Shown here one piece after another: positions 52,925 to 63,840 of a DNA stretch of 64,000 nucleotides. Made by a program: the position numbers and the translations under genes. This stretch comes from Limnephilus marmoratus (Eukaryota > Arthropoda > Insecta > Trichoptera > Limnephilidae), in the NCBI GenBank assembly GCA_917880885.1, contig OU862919.1:55775058-55839057 (forward strand), in the 5' to 3' direction. Within the stretch, counting starts at the first letter, position 1. The number at the start of each line of letters is the position of its first letter. Below the pieces are notes generated by a model. The model saw only the letters and a list, made by a program, of their open reading frames with translations, did no database searches and had not been told where the DNA came from.

Positions 52925-53085
52925 TTTTTGTTTTGAAGTAAAAATTTTAATATTTATTTTAATTTTTAACCTTGTGAGTAAAACCTCAAATTGCAATATT
53001 TAATTAAATCAAGACAATATTAGCGAAACTCAATCGATAATCTGGAGACAGAAAAGTCAGAAAAAGATATTGTCTCACCTCTGTG
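52925..53085 (-). mobile_element. SINE-B body, minus strand
   Basis: On the minus strand, CAATATCTTTTTCTGACTTT, CGATTGAGTTTCGCTAATAT and TGCAATTTGAGGTTTTACTC match the body of the SINE at 29960-30070. The tRNA-like head is missing. Confidence 0.7.
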
Positions 53086-53147
53086 TCTAGTCCCAAAATT
53101 TTCCGCTTCTGGGACTACTCTGGGACCAGTCCCAAAATTTTGGGACT

Positions 53148-54060
53148 TTTTTTTTACATTAACTCCACACAGGAGGCCCTGAGGAAAATAATTTCCCTAT
53201 GTCATCTGGGATGCCGTGGGGAGGGTTTTTTTGAGGAGAGGAAGGAATGAACATTGGTCTTGAAGAGACCCATGTTGTAGGAAGGAGGAAACACAGAGAC
53301 CGGCAAATCATTCCACAGCCGAGCTGTTGAACACAAGAACGAGTCGAAGAAACGACCCGTTCTCATTTGACAAATGTCAAATACGAATGTTCGGTACACA
53401 AATGTTGGGCACGCGTTTGGCGTATTTCCCGACTATGCACCGGTGCTGATGGGATCAATGACGCTAGTTCCTCGAAGCATCTTCCATTGTAATACCGGTA
53501 GAACACGGATAGCATTCCCACCCGACGTCTGTGCTCTAAAGATTGCAATCCGTCTGTCAAGAGAATCCATTAAAAAAAACCGCCCGTTTCTGCCCACGAC
53601 TCTGAAGTCGTGGGCATTTTTCAGGTATTTTAGAGCTCCAGACCAGACGTGGCTGCCAAATTCAACCGTGGGGCGCACTTGTGATTTGTACAGGGTTAGC
53701 AGTTGTGTACTATTAAAGTATCTGCGGGCCCTGTACAGTACGCCCAGTTTTGGGAGGCTAACTTTGCTCTGGCTTGGATGGAGCCCCCATATCTGAGCTG
53801 GTCACTTAGGGTTACACCAAGCATATCAATGGAGGGCCTGTTCGGAAGATTGCTACCGTTGAAAGATACTAGATTTTTATTTTCCTTTTTAGACGTAATC
53901 AGACAAGATTAGGTCTTTGAAACATTAAATTCAGTGAGATTATTTTTACCCCAAGAGAAAACACTCTCGAGGTAACCGTCCATGCTTTGCTTCAAAGCCC
54001 TCCGAGCCGTTGGAGTTTGTGAGCCCTTTGGGGGCTTGTCAAACAAAAAGCTATCATGGT
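53148..54060 (-). mobile_element. 5'-truncated LINE, RT C-terminus and 3' hairpin tail
   Basis: From a T-run at 53148-53156 the minus strand carries the element-A type 3' UTR, then frames with TGRFFDSFLCSTARLWNDLP, HRRRVGMLSVFYRYYNGRCF and RPTVEFGSHVWSGALKYL. These are RT thumb/C-terminal blocks of a CR1/jockey-group protein, broken by two or more frameshifts. Confidence 0.8.
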
Positions 54061-54135
54061 TGTACTGTCATCCGCGTAACAATGAATTGGTGCACATGAC
54101 AAAAGGTCGTTGATGTGTAATAAAAACAAAGTCGG

Positions 54136-54395
54136 AGACAGAACAGAGATTCAATATCTTTTTCTGTCTCCAGATTTTCGATTGAGTTTCGCCAATATTG
54201 TCTCCAGATAATGTTGGTAGTTCTTAGTTGAAGTATGATACAGTTAAAGGTGACCAAATTGGATATAGACACCTTAGCTCAGTTGGTAGAGCTGTTGCCA
54301 TGAAAGCAGAAGGTCCTGGGTTCGAGTCCCAGAGCATTTTCTTTCTTCAGATTTTCGTTTGAGTTTCGCTAATATTGTATTAATTTCTTCTTCTT
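54136..54395 (+). mobile_element. Two tandem SINE-B pieces, second with tRNA-like head
   Basis: 54140-54240 is a body piece (CAATATCTTTTTCTGTCTCC). At 54268-54337 a tRNA-like head with box A TAGCTCAGTTGG and box B GGTTCGAGTCC is followed by another body piece (CAGATTTTCGTTTGAGTTTC). The acceptor ends of the head do not pair, so it is not a functional tRNA. Confidence 0.75.
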
Positions 54396-55705
54396 TGTGT
54401 GCCCCATCAGGTCCCCCCGACGTTGGCGATCACTCTTGAAAATGTCTCTCTGTCTTGCGCTGCCCGAAATAGCTCCTCTATACTTCTCATGCTGGTCCAT
54501 TCTCGTACGTTCCGCAACCAAGACATTTGTCTCCTACCAGATCCTCGGCGACCCTCTATCTTGCCTTTCAATATTAAATGTGGCAAGTGATACTTCTCCC
54601 CTCGAAGTACATGACCCAGATATGAAATTTTCCTGATTTTTATTACTGTAAGCAGTTCTCTATCTGCTCTAACCCGCCTGAGATTTCTGTGTTGGTAATC
54701 ATGTCTGTCCATGGGACCTTGAGAATTCTCCGGTGAAGTCACACTTCAAAATAATAATAATAATAATATTTGGATGATTTATATAGCGCCGTTTTTGTGA
54801 AAAATCACCTCAAGGGCGCTGTACAAACTTATAATACATTTCTAAAATCTAAAAAAATCTAAAGCCTCTAAAATCTAAAGCCTCTAACCTGTTCATGGTA
54901 TTTATTTTCAGGGTCCATGTTTTCATCCACACAGCAAGACCGACCACACATAACATTTTAGCATTCTCTGCCTTAGTTTTAAACTGATATTGTCATTGCA
55001 GAAGAGGGATTTCATTTTAATAGACGCATTTCTTGCTGCTTCAATTCTGCACCTAACCTCTACGTCTGGGTGAAGTGTCTCCGTGAGAATACTGCCGAGG
55101 TATCTAAATCTTTCCACCTTTTCGACATTGCAAACCATTTAATTGTATCACTGATTCAGGGTGATCTAGCCATCCAAATTTCATCCATTTAGTTTTATCG
55201 GCTTTGATTGTTAGGCCCAGTTGCTTACCAGCATTATTAAAAAGATTTAATAGGTCTTGGAGGTCATCGATACAGTCAGCTAGTAATACAGTATCATCTG
55301 CGTATCTTATGTTATTAATGACAACTCCGTTGATCTTCAGACCCTTCTCAGTATTACTTAGGGCTCTTTCAAAGACATAGTTGGAATATAGATTAAGCAA
55401 TAGTGGCGACAGGATACAGCCTTGTCGTACTACATGCTGAATGGCAATTGCATTAGATCTTTCATTCCCATGTCTTATTTCTTCTCTTTGGAACCAATAC
55501 AGATTTTTAATGAAATTTTGATCTTTGGTGTCATAGTTACAATCCGCAAGCACTTTCTTTGGTCACGACACTTTTGCAATAGTACGTCGATAGACAATAA
55601 TGCTTCACACGTCCCAAACGCGTTTCTGAAGGCAAACTGATCCAAGTCCTGCTCGCACTTATTGCGTATCCTGGCATATATTATTTCAAGGAATACTTTA
55701 AGGAC
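54396..55705 (-). pseudogene. RTE-type LINE, 3' half: reverse transcriptase
   Basis: On the minus strand: LKVFLEIIYARIRNKCEQDL, GCILSPLLLNLYSNYVFERA, INNIRYADDTVLLAD (catalytic YADD), VERFRYLGSILTETLHPDVE and KISYLGHVLRGEKYHLPHLI, GRRGSGRRQMSWLRNVREW. These are the RT and C-terminal blocks of RTE-group elements. A 150-bp insertion at about 54745-54895, including the AGCGCC hairpin repeat, and several frameshifts break it. The 5' half continues at 61633. Confidence 0.85.
54745..54895. mobile_element. Small insertion within the RTE remnant
   Basis: An AAT-triplet run is followed by TATAGCGCCGTTTTTGTGAA and AAGGGCGCTGTACAAAC (hairpin, reverse of 33590-33650), then repeats of AAATCTAAAGCCTCT. 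Confidence 0.6.
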
Positions 55706-55711
55706 ATGACT
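55706..55711. repeat. Left target-site duplication ATGACT
   Basis: It is repeated at 61633-61638. Removing everything between, with one copy, rejoins the RTE reading frame at the conserved SLMSH motif. Confidence 0.85.
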
Positions 55712-56865
55712 ATATTATTAAAAAAACTATACATATTAAAAAAAACTCAGTTCAATGGGTATTGTTAATAAAGCTCTAGATTGGTTCAGAACTTATCTTG
55801 AAAATAGAACACAAAGAGTAATGATTAATGATCATATTAGTTCAAACAAATCAATTGTATATGGTGTTCCTCAGGGTAGTGTTCTGGGTCCAATTTTATT
55901 TTTGTTGTATATTAATGACCTCTGTAAACTGCCGTTTTCTGGTTCTTCAATTATATTTGCAGATGACACTGTTTTAGTGTTTGCTGGTGATACTTGGGAT
56001 GATACGTATGCTAAGTGCGAGGCAAGATTAAGGGCAGTCAAAAATTGGCTTGATCAAAACTTGTTAACCTTAAACGTGAGCAAAACTAAATATATTACTT
56101 TTAGTATTTCTTCTGCAAATCAAGCATCTTTGGACCGCTCTTTAAAAATACATTGTGGTGTACAGGAGTGTAATTGTCAATCTTTGGAAAGAGTAGACAA
56201 TATCAAATATCTTGGCTAAATTATTGATAAAAATTTAAAATGGAACAATCATATTACTATATTAACAAAAAAAATAAGAAAGCTAGCCTATATCTTCAAG
56301 ACTCTAAGAAATATATTGGACAAAATTACACTAAGAACTGTATACTATGCTCTTGTTCAATCAATGCTTTCATATAACGTTATTTGTTGGGGTTCTTGCC
56401 ATAAGACTACTTTAGAGCCTTTAAATATTGCACAAAAATTAATTTTAAAAATAATGTTCAAGAAAAGTTTTATGTATTCATCACAGTTACTATATAGCGA
56501 AAGCAAAATTATGACAATAAGGTAGTTGTACAGAATACAGGCTCTCTGTAAATTTTTCAACAACACTATCACTGCGAAAAGATCTCAACAAGTGCGCATC
56601 ACTAGATTGGGCTCTTCTTTAATGTATCAGCCGGTACATACCAAAACATCCTTTGGACAAAGAAGTTTTTCATATAAAGCTCCGTTGCTTTATAATATGC
56701 TCAACGAAAAAATAAAAACTATTGGTACATTACATTTATTCAAGAAAATGGTCAAAATATGTACAATAACTGAGAGTGATGGTTTTGAATTACCCATGTT
56801 GTCGCTTGTATCATAAATCATTCTGGAATTCAGCTATATTTCATACAATCCAAATTTAATATTTA
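55712..56865 (+). pseudogene. 5'-truncated plus-strand LINE, RT part
   Basis: One frame runs from about 55745 to 56816 with only two stops (at 56217 and 56523). It contains YGVPQGSVLGPILFLLYIND, SSIIFADDTVLVFAGDTWDD (catalytic FADD), IIDKNLKWNNHI, YYALVQSMLSYNVICWGSC and a YKAPLLYNMLNEKIKT C-terminus. The 3' UTR is interrupted at 56866 by another LINE and resumes at about 61406-61632. Confidence 0.85.
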
Positions 56866-56914
56866 TTTTTTTTTTTTAATTATTTATTGAAACATTTATT
56901 CTAATTACAATTTT

Positions 56915-56920
<6 letters not shown>

Positions 56921-56967
<47 letters not shown>
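56921..56967. repeat. (TA)n microsatellite
   Basis: 47 bp of alternating T and A in the 3' UTR of the minus-strand LINE. Confidence 0.95.
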
Positions 56968-56970
<3 letters not shown>

Positions 56971-57186
56971 TTACAGGTATTTTTTTTTTACTACCCTTCC
57001 ATTTAAAGCATTTGCTTGTGTATGGAAGGGGAGTGTACATAAATGCTATTAGTTATTAGTTATAAGTTAGTACTTAAATAAGTAATTGTACATAAATATA
57101 TGTGAGCTGCAGTATTTATTAGATAATGATGTGAATTTTTAAAAAAAAAGAAAGAATGTAATGGAAAACTAAGGATATTTGAAAGA

Positions 57187-58349
57187 TTAATTGACAGTAG
57201 ATTTTTTCTTAAGAATATTTTTAAAATGTCTCTTGACAGAGAGCAGTATTCGGGTTTTATCATCAATGCTTCTGATTTCTTCTGGTAGACGATTGAAAAA
57301 AGTTCTTCCCTGGTAAGTATAATGATGCTGTGCAAAAGACGTATTTAGTTTTGGGCATAGAAAAACATGTTTAAGTCGAGTTCTGTTTTCATTTAAAAAT
57401 GGATATTTATCTTTTTCCTTTATAATTTGAAACAATGAATTTTTAATATATAAATCTTTAAATGTGGGTACTTGAAATTCTTCAAACAGGCGTTCTGTTG
57501 GGTAGTCTAAGGATTTTTAAATATAATTTTAATAATTGTCCTTTGTACAATTTCTATTGGAAGAAGGTTACATTTATACGCGGATCTCCAACTAATAATA
57601 GCGTATTGTAGAGTGGATTGAACTAAGGCATAGTAGATTAAATACAGATTTTTTATCGACAGAAAATTTCTAATTCTTAAAAATATATATATTAATTTTC
57701 TGATTTTGTTTACTACTTGACATATTTGTTCCTTCCATTTCAGATTTTTGTCGATAATTACTCCGAGATATTTAATTTTATTTGTTGTTTTTAATATTGT
57801 ACAGTTTGATTTGCAATAATTTTGGCTATGAGTTTTAGTATTATCGTGTATGACAATGTTAAAATTTTTGGGAGCATCGTTTGGATGGATTGCAAATGGA
57901 ATTATAAATGTCTTTTCACTATTTAGTGATAGTAAATTAGTGTCGAAAAAATTCTTAAGCGTGTTGATGTCTTCTGTGGCCTTTAATTCTACATTTTCCC
58001 AAGTCTTTTCACTTATTATTAATACTGTATCGTCGGCGTATGATGTAATTTGACCATTTAAATGTTGAAAAAAAATATCATTTACATATATGGTAAAAAA
58101 AATTGGTCCAAGCACTATACCTTGCGGGGTTCCAAAGCTTGAAATCTCTTGATCACTATTAACATGATTGATTTTTACCACTTGAGGGCGGTTTTTTAAG
58201 TAGTTTGTGATCCATTTAATCGCGTTGCCTTTTATGCCAATATCATTTAATTTTTTTAATAGCATCTCATGGGATATGCTATCGAATGCTTTTCTGAGGT
58301 CAATAAATATACCCGCACATTTTTTACCTTTATCTAATGATTCGTAAAT
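57187..58349 (-). pseudogene. Nested LINE ORF2, 3' part: RT catalytic region to C-terminus
   Basis: GIFIDLRKAFDSISHEMLLK, SSFGTPQGIVLGPIFFTIYV, TSYADDTVLIISEKTWE (catalytic YADD) and YLGVIIDKNLKWKEQICQV follow in one frame. A frameshift at about 57507 separates the C-terminus (YPTERLFEEF, then YQGRTFFNRLPEEIR) ending at 57187. Confidence 0.88.
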
Positions 58350-58353
58350 GTAT

Positions 58354-59051
58354 TGTTACGTTACGGAATTGTTTCCCGTGCGAGCTAATAGCGAATTGAC
58401 CCCTTGCACAGGCCCTCCGCCCCTCTCCCCGCACCGCGCGGCGCCCGCGCCAAGCGCCGAGCGGCTCCCCGTCCCCATTCCTTCGCCGGCCTTCGGCAGG
58501 ATAACTGTGTTCCCCGTGATTCGCGCTAGGCGCTCTCCGTAAACGCTCACGATGTTTTACTTTAATTGTGTATTGTGCTTAAAGAGGTTTACGCCTACCC
58601 AGAATCCTGTCTGCCGACCGCCTATCTCCTGCTTGTGAGTACCAATGAACCTTGCTACCCCTCTGTGTGCTAAGAACTGACATTTAAATTCACTAAACCC
58701 GTGTAGAGAGAGTTGAGAGAAGCTTCCCCGTTATGATAGAATTAATTAGAGATAGCCAAATACTCATGTGTGTAGTGCCGATGCTGGCCTTTTGTAGAAC
58801 CCTGTTCACCTTTAATTGAATAAAACCCTTTTTCGTGCATAACAACTGTGTTCTGATTGAGGAAGGAGACCTGGAGATTTTGAGGAAAGGAAGGGGAGTA
58901 GGAATTAACAAGCGAACCACAGACACTCGCCCTGGGTTTAAGAGGGACCTTGCTCGCGCCGGCTGTGCAGAGCTAGCCGCCGGCTTGTTTATTGCATGTC
59001 CTTTCCAGGTTTTGGGTTTAGCGTTGGCCGCAAGTAGCGCCAATGCTAGCA
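58354..59051 (+). mobile_element. Solo LTR (copy 2), 4-bp target duplication GTAT
   Basis: A 698-bp copy of the LTR at 680-1368, TGTTACG to GCTAGCA, flanked by GTAT at 58350-58353 and 59052-59055. It splits the RT region of the nested LINE; LTR plus duplication is 702 bp, a multiple of three. Confidence 0.92.
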
Positions 59052-59055
59052 GTAT

Positions 59056-60873
59056 GAAGTTACGTTAGCAATTGCATCTTGTGTGCTGAGTGATTTAATA
59101 AAACCAAACTGATTTTTGTGTAGTATTTTATTACTATCTAGGAAATTTACCAATTGTTTTTTTACTATTTTTTCAAAGATTTTTCCTATGTTAGAAATTA
59201 GACAAATTGGGCGATAATTCGTTACTTGGTGTGGATCACCAGATTTGTAAATACCTAGGTGAGATTATTGTGTTTTTGTAGTTCATTGGAAATATTCCTT
59301 TCGTTAAACTCAGGTTTATTAAATGAGTGATGGGTTTTATTAAGTAAGATTTCATAGATTTTAACATGTGTGCCGTAATAGAATCAAAACCGGGAGACGA
59401 ACCTCCTTTCATATTTTCTATTATTTTTAAAATTTCACATTCTGTTGTTATTTCAAATTTTGAAAGTATGTTACTTTTCTGTATATTTTTATATTTATGT
59501 TTTTCTGGGTTAGAAGGTTTATGAATATTTTTCGCAAGATTTTTTCCAACATTTGCAAAGAAGGAATTAAATATGTTTGCACATTGTTTAGGCTGTAAAT
59601 TGGCATCTATAATTTTTTTATCATGTTCGATGAACTTAATATTTTGTGTCTTTTTTGTATTGTCTATGGCCAAATTCACAGTTTTCCACATTTGTTTATG
59701 GTTATTTTCTGAAGATAATATTTTATTTTTAAAAAACTCTTCCTTACTTTTTTTAATATAAGATGTTAATTTATTTTTATATTTTTTATAAAAAATATAT
59801 GCTTTTTCATCATGTGGATTTTTTAAAGTTGTTTTATAAAGTTTTTCTTTGTTTCTGATAGATATTATAAGTCCTTTGGTAATCCAAGGTTTTAAACATC
59901 TTAATTTTGATTTTATGTGTATTATTATTTCAGTTGTCGAATTTTTAATGTGTTGTGACAGGATTTTTTCAAAGGTAGTCGAACATATTTCGGTATCATC
60001 ACTCTTTAAAACATTGTTCCAATCTTCCATTTTTAGTTTTTCAGAGAGAATAGTCATGTCTATTGTTGATTTTTTGGGTATTAAATTATGTTTTTTATGT
60101 TTAATATTATTATTATACAGAAGTAAGCATGCATGATGATCAGTTATGTTAGTTTTCCAAACAATTGATTTTAGTTTGTGAAGATCTTTAATGTTTACGT
60201 TTGTCCAAATGTGATCTAAACAAGATGGAGTATGTTCTTTTATTTCTCTAGTATTTTTATTTATGCAAGATATGAAATTTTGTTCAGTCATACAATTGAT
60301 GTATTCAGTTTTGTTATTATTTTCTATTTTTTCATTAATGTTTACATTAAAATCACCCACCACGAAGCAGAGTTTATTTTTTAATTTTAATAATATGTAT
60401 TTCAGGTCATTAATAAACGTAATAATACTTGAGCCATGCGTTCTATAGATAGCTATTAAATGATATATTGATTTGCCGAGTTTGAAATGTACTTCGATGC
60501 AGTTTACCAAATGTATTGGGTGTTCTATAATGTTAACAATACTAAATTTATTATTTGCAAATATTATTATTCCTGAATTTTTGTTAATATCTACTTTGGT
60601 AGAAATATGATTGTACTCAGGTAAGTGATAAGACGGTGACTCAGCGTTTGTGAATGTTTCAGTTAACACTATGAAGTCCGGCTTTTTAATTAAATTATTT
60701 ATTTTTAGAATTAGTTCATCTAAATTTTTCTGAATGCTACGGATGTTTTTGTGCATAATAATTATATCATTGATGTTTTTAGAAATAATTTTGTTACATG
60801 AATCAGTACAAATACATTCATATTCTTGAATTTTAATATTTAATTCTAATTCGCTATTTAAGAAATCATCCAT
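59056..60873 (-). pseudogene. Nested LINE ORF2, 5' part: endonuclease and start of RT
   Basis: The frame starts MDDFLNSELELNIKIQEYEC and stays open for 545 codons. The endonuclease shows IMHKNIRSIQKNLDEL, VLTETFTN, FVVGDFNVN and NITDHHACLL. RT begins with GGSSPGFDSITAHMLKSMKS. A frameshift at about 59250 shifts the rest (YRPICLISNIGKIFEKI) to another frame, up to the solo LTR. Confidence 0.88.
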
Positions 60874-60910
60874 TTAATTAAAGTATTTTGCAAAACTATA
60901 TATAATTTTT

Positions 60911-61390
60911 TTATTCAATGTCGTAGTTTATTCTTTCTTTGGCTAATTTAAGCATGTAAGAACGGAACTTACATGTTTCGCTGTTTGTTCGGTGGTCTAT
61001 TTCATTCATTTTACTGTTGAAGGAGTTAATTTCTTTCTTCTTGTTAGCTGAGTGACAGTTAGCGCATTTGGGCGGTAGTTCCAGGGATTTACACTCGGAG
61101 ATGGGATGATCTTCTGAACAGTGCTTGCATGTTGGTTTATTCATTTTATTGTAGCATTTTTGTGCTGTGTGTCCGAATCTTTGACAATGGAAACATTGGG
61201 TAAGAACGTTACAATCGGTTACGTAGATTCTCATGAATCCTAGATGAATTATTTTTCTATTTATAAGATGTAGTCTCAATTCTGGATTTGTTTGGAGAAT
61301 TAAGTTTTTGCTGTTAGTTTTTTTGTTCGTAATGATGGCTTTGACTTGTAATATATTTTTATCTTGGTATTTTTCACATATCATTTTGAT
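60911..61390 (-). pseudogene. Nested LINE ORF1, 3' part, zinc knuckles
   Basis: 157 codons are open from MICEKYQDKNILQVKAIITN. They contain a likely RNA-binding region, then CFHCQRFGHTAQKC, CKHCSEDHPISEC and CANCHSANKK knuckles, ending RINYDIE-stop. An in-frame stop lies about 15 bp further 5', at the truncation point near 61405. Confidence 0.85.
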
Positions 61391-61405
61391 GTCGTTATTA
61401 TGTAC

Positions 61406-61632
61406 TTTTTAATTTGCTTATTGTTATAGTATCTAATTTGCTTATTGTTATGTTATCTTTAATTTTCTTATTTATATATTTTTTGTAGGTTTATAATTAT
61501 ATTTTTATTTAGTTCATATGTATGTTTTTTGTTTAAATTACAATGTAAAACTGCATATCTCGATACAGGAATGCCCTAGTGAGATATGCAGCTTATGTTT
61601 CTCATGTACTTCTTATTTTTTTCAATAAATAA
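61406..61632 (+). mobile_element. 3' UTR and tail of the plus-strand LINE
   Basis: It ends CAATAAATAA directly before the ATGACT duplication. A small inverted pair (CTGCATATCTC / GAGATATGCAG) lies at about 61550-61593. Confidence 0.7.
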
Positions 61633-62720
61633 ATGACTCATCAGGCTTATTAATCGAAAGTCACGGCACTTCTAAGGGTATTGTTTTTTTAGGCAATGTC
61701 ACAAAGGTGGATTTTAGTCAAACTTGGGGTATATTCCCTGTGTCATATATAGAGTTAAGAAACCTCAACAGGTAGTCAACATTTTCATTATTAAAGAGCT
61801 TCAACACCTCAACTGGAATATCGTCTGGACCGCACGTCTTTCTATTGTCTGAAGTCTTTATCGCATGAAGAATTTCTAATTTTAAAATCGATGGTTCATG
61901 CAATTGATCATTAGGAATATTAATGTTAGGTTTAATATCTTTCAATGTATCATGAACATACTTTTCCCATGTTTTTAAAATATCTTTTTCATCCAATATT
62001 AATTTCTTGGAATCGTCAACTAAACATGATGGAGTAATTCTTCTAAAAGTGCCTGTAATTTCCTTTAATTTTTTGTGAAGATTGAATGCATTATGACTAC
62101 GACTGTACGACTCTAGTTCTTCACACTGCGACTTCGTACATTCTTCTTTGGCTTTTTAATTTCACGTCAAATCGTTCTTTGTAAGTTTTTAATATTGTGT
62201 CTCATTATGTTTGTGTTTACGTCTCTCATCCATTAAGTTCAGAATGTGGTCAGTCATCCCATTATTTTTTTCTAATTTGCTTACCACCTCTTCGTGGAGT
62301 TTCGAGATATCCATTTTAATTTTGTTTTTGGGCTTTTTTATTTGTTTTAAGCATAAAACAATTTCGGCAGTTAACTAAACATGGTCAGAACCAATGTCCG
62401 CACTAGGGTACGTGGTGACTCTTTTTACAGAGTTCCTGAATCTACGGTCTACTAACACATAGTCAATTTGGTTCCTAATAATATCATAGATTGTTGCATC
62501 CTAAGGTGATCTCCATGTATGAAGCCTTCTTTTCGGGAGTTTAAACCAGGTTTCTAATACAACCATATTTTTATCCTGGCAGAATCCATATAGTCTATAA
62601 CCTCTTTGATTGCTTATGCCTAAGCCATATTCACGAACTATGTGAGGGCGGCGACCTTCACCAATTTTGGCATTTAAGTCTCCCATTACAAAATTGACTT
62701 CTCCTCCTTTCAAACTCTTA
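61633..62720 (-). pseudogene. RTE-type LINE, 5' half: endonuclease and start of RT
   Basis: On the minus strand VNFVMGDLNAKIGEGRRPHI and NMVVLETWFKLPKRRLHTWR are the central endonuclease blocks. Further on, TCGPDDIPVEVLKLFNNENV begins the RT, and FRLISLMSHL ends at the insertion. Many stops and frameshifts interrupt it. It joins 54396-55705. Confidence 0.85.
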
Positions 62721-63204
62721 ATTTAATTAAATATAATCTAAATACCTATTTCATAAATTATGATTATTTCTAATAAAAAAAAATGAAATTGTATTTCATC
62801 GCTTTTCAAAAACAGTTTTTCATTAATTTTAATTTTTAATCCATTCAGAAATATTCCACTTTTTTGGATCTTATTGCAAAGTGGGAATTGTATGACCTTC
62901 TGATAGAATATGCCCGAGGCTCTGAGGGGTTAAATCGGGTCTCCAATGACAAAATGTTTTCAAAACATTCGACAACAACAAAATCATTGGGTTGGGGGCA
63001 CAAAGTTTTTTTTTTGTTTTCCATGGGCCATGGAAAACAAAATCATTGTGGCCCTGCCCCAACGTTTTTGTATAACGAATAAAATTCGATTATAGTAAAA
63101 AAAAGTGTTGAAAAAACCATGCCTACTAAAACACATGAGCCTAAATAGCGCCTATAATTTCGCATATTTTTGGCAGCCATCTTCTTGGTGTGAATGTAAT
63201 TAGT
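62721..63204. other. Intron 1 stretch with one small inverted pair
   Basis: TTTGTTTTCCATGG and CCATGGAAAACAAA meet at 63013-63042. No gene is seen. Confidence 0.5.
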
Positions 63205-63280
63205 AATTAGGTAACAATAGCCCAAATGGTAGTGACGCCAGTCCCGGTAAGACAAGGAGATCTGGATTCGAGTCATAGTT
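63205..63280 (+). mobile_element. Decayed tRNA-like SINE head
   Basis: TAGCCCAAATGGTAGTGACG resembles box A and GGATTCGAGTCA box B, about 30 nt apart. An A-rich end follows. Single copy in the window. Confidence 0.45.
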
Positions 63281-63640
63281 TTCTTATAAAAAATAAATGA
63301 CAATTCCATTACAATTACATTTTAAAATAAAACTATTCAAAATAAATCAGATGAAAAACTTGATATTTTGGTACAACAGCACAAGATCTACAAATATTTT
63401 GCAACGAGCTTAGATCAGAAATAACACATCATCTACTTTTTTATTTGTTTTATTCGCTGTTCGTCTTAACTGCTTCATGTAGTCTCCTTTACAGTTCTTT
63501 TCACTAAATTGTGTTCATATTATATTGTGATGTACTTAATCTGCTACTAACCTATTATACAACTATGCCGTCACTTGTGATACCAAAGTATGACGGCATA
63601 AGAACACCTCGGCACAGATTCTCTTAGCGATTATTATTCT

Positions 63641-63702
63641 CCGTCGTCCTTGATTCCTGAGTCCCTCAGGGAGGGGTACACCAAATGAAAGATAAGTCAA
63701 GT
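63641..63702 (-). pseudogene. Partial copy C of Cyt-b5-r exon 1
   Basis: The minus strand reads VYPSLRDSGIKDDGE then stop; it matches the start of exon 1 (LRDSGIKDA) with an upstream VYPS. It has lost the heme-binding part. Confidence 0.8.
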
Positions 63703-63714
63703 GAAGCGCTGCAG

Positions 63715-63830
63715 TCGACCCTCCAGAGGCCCTCCACCCCGTCGTCTATGGCTTTTCCTGCCATCCACTGGTTGGTGACCTTGATACCCAAGTCCGTCAG
63801 CAAGGGGTACACCAAAAGGATAAGTCGAGT
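63715..63830 (-). pseudogene. Partial copy B of Cyt-b5-r exon 1
   Basis: The minus strand reads VYPLLTDLGIKVTNQWMAGK then AIDDGVEGLWRVD, against LRDSGIKDAYQWMAGKAMDD GAEGLWRVG in exon 1. It stays open but ends before HPGG. It begins within 15 bp of exon 1's donor site. Confidence 0.85.
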
Positions 63831-63840
63831 TTGTTCTTAC

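Larger units (their letters stand above)
56866..61405 (-). mobile_element. Minus-strand LINE nested in the plus-strand LINE
   Basis: From a T-run (about 56866) through a 3' UTR with a (TA)n microsatellite, ORF2 pieces (57187-60873) and an ORF1 3' part (60911-61384). It is related to the LINE at 44032-48023, with the same ORF1/ORF2 order. It is interrupted by a solo LTR at 58354-59051. Confidence 0.88.

Noticed and set aside
54268..54337. A working tRNA gene
   Set aside because: Box A and B are good but the acceptor ends do not pair and a SINE body follows.
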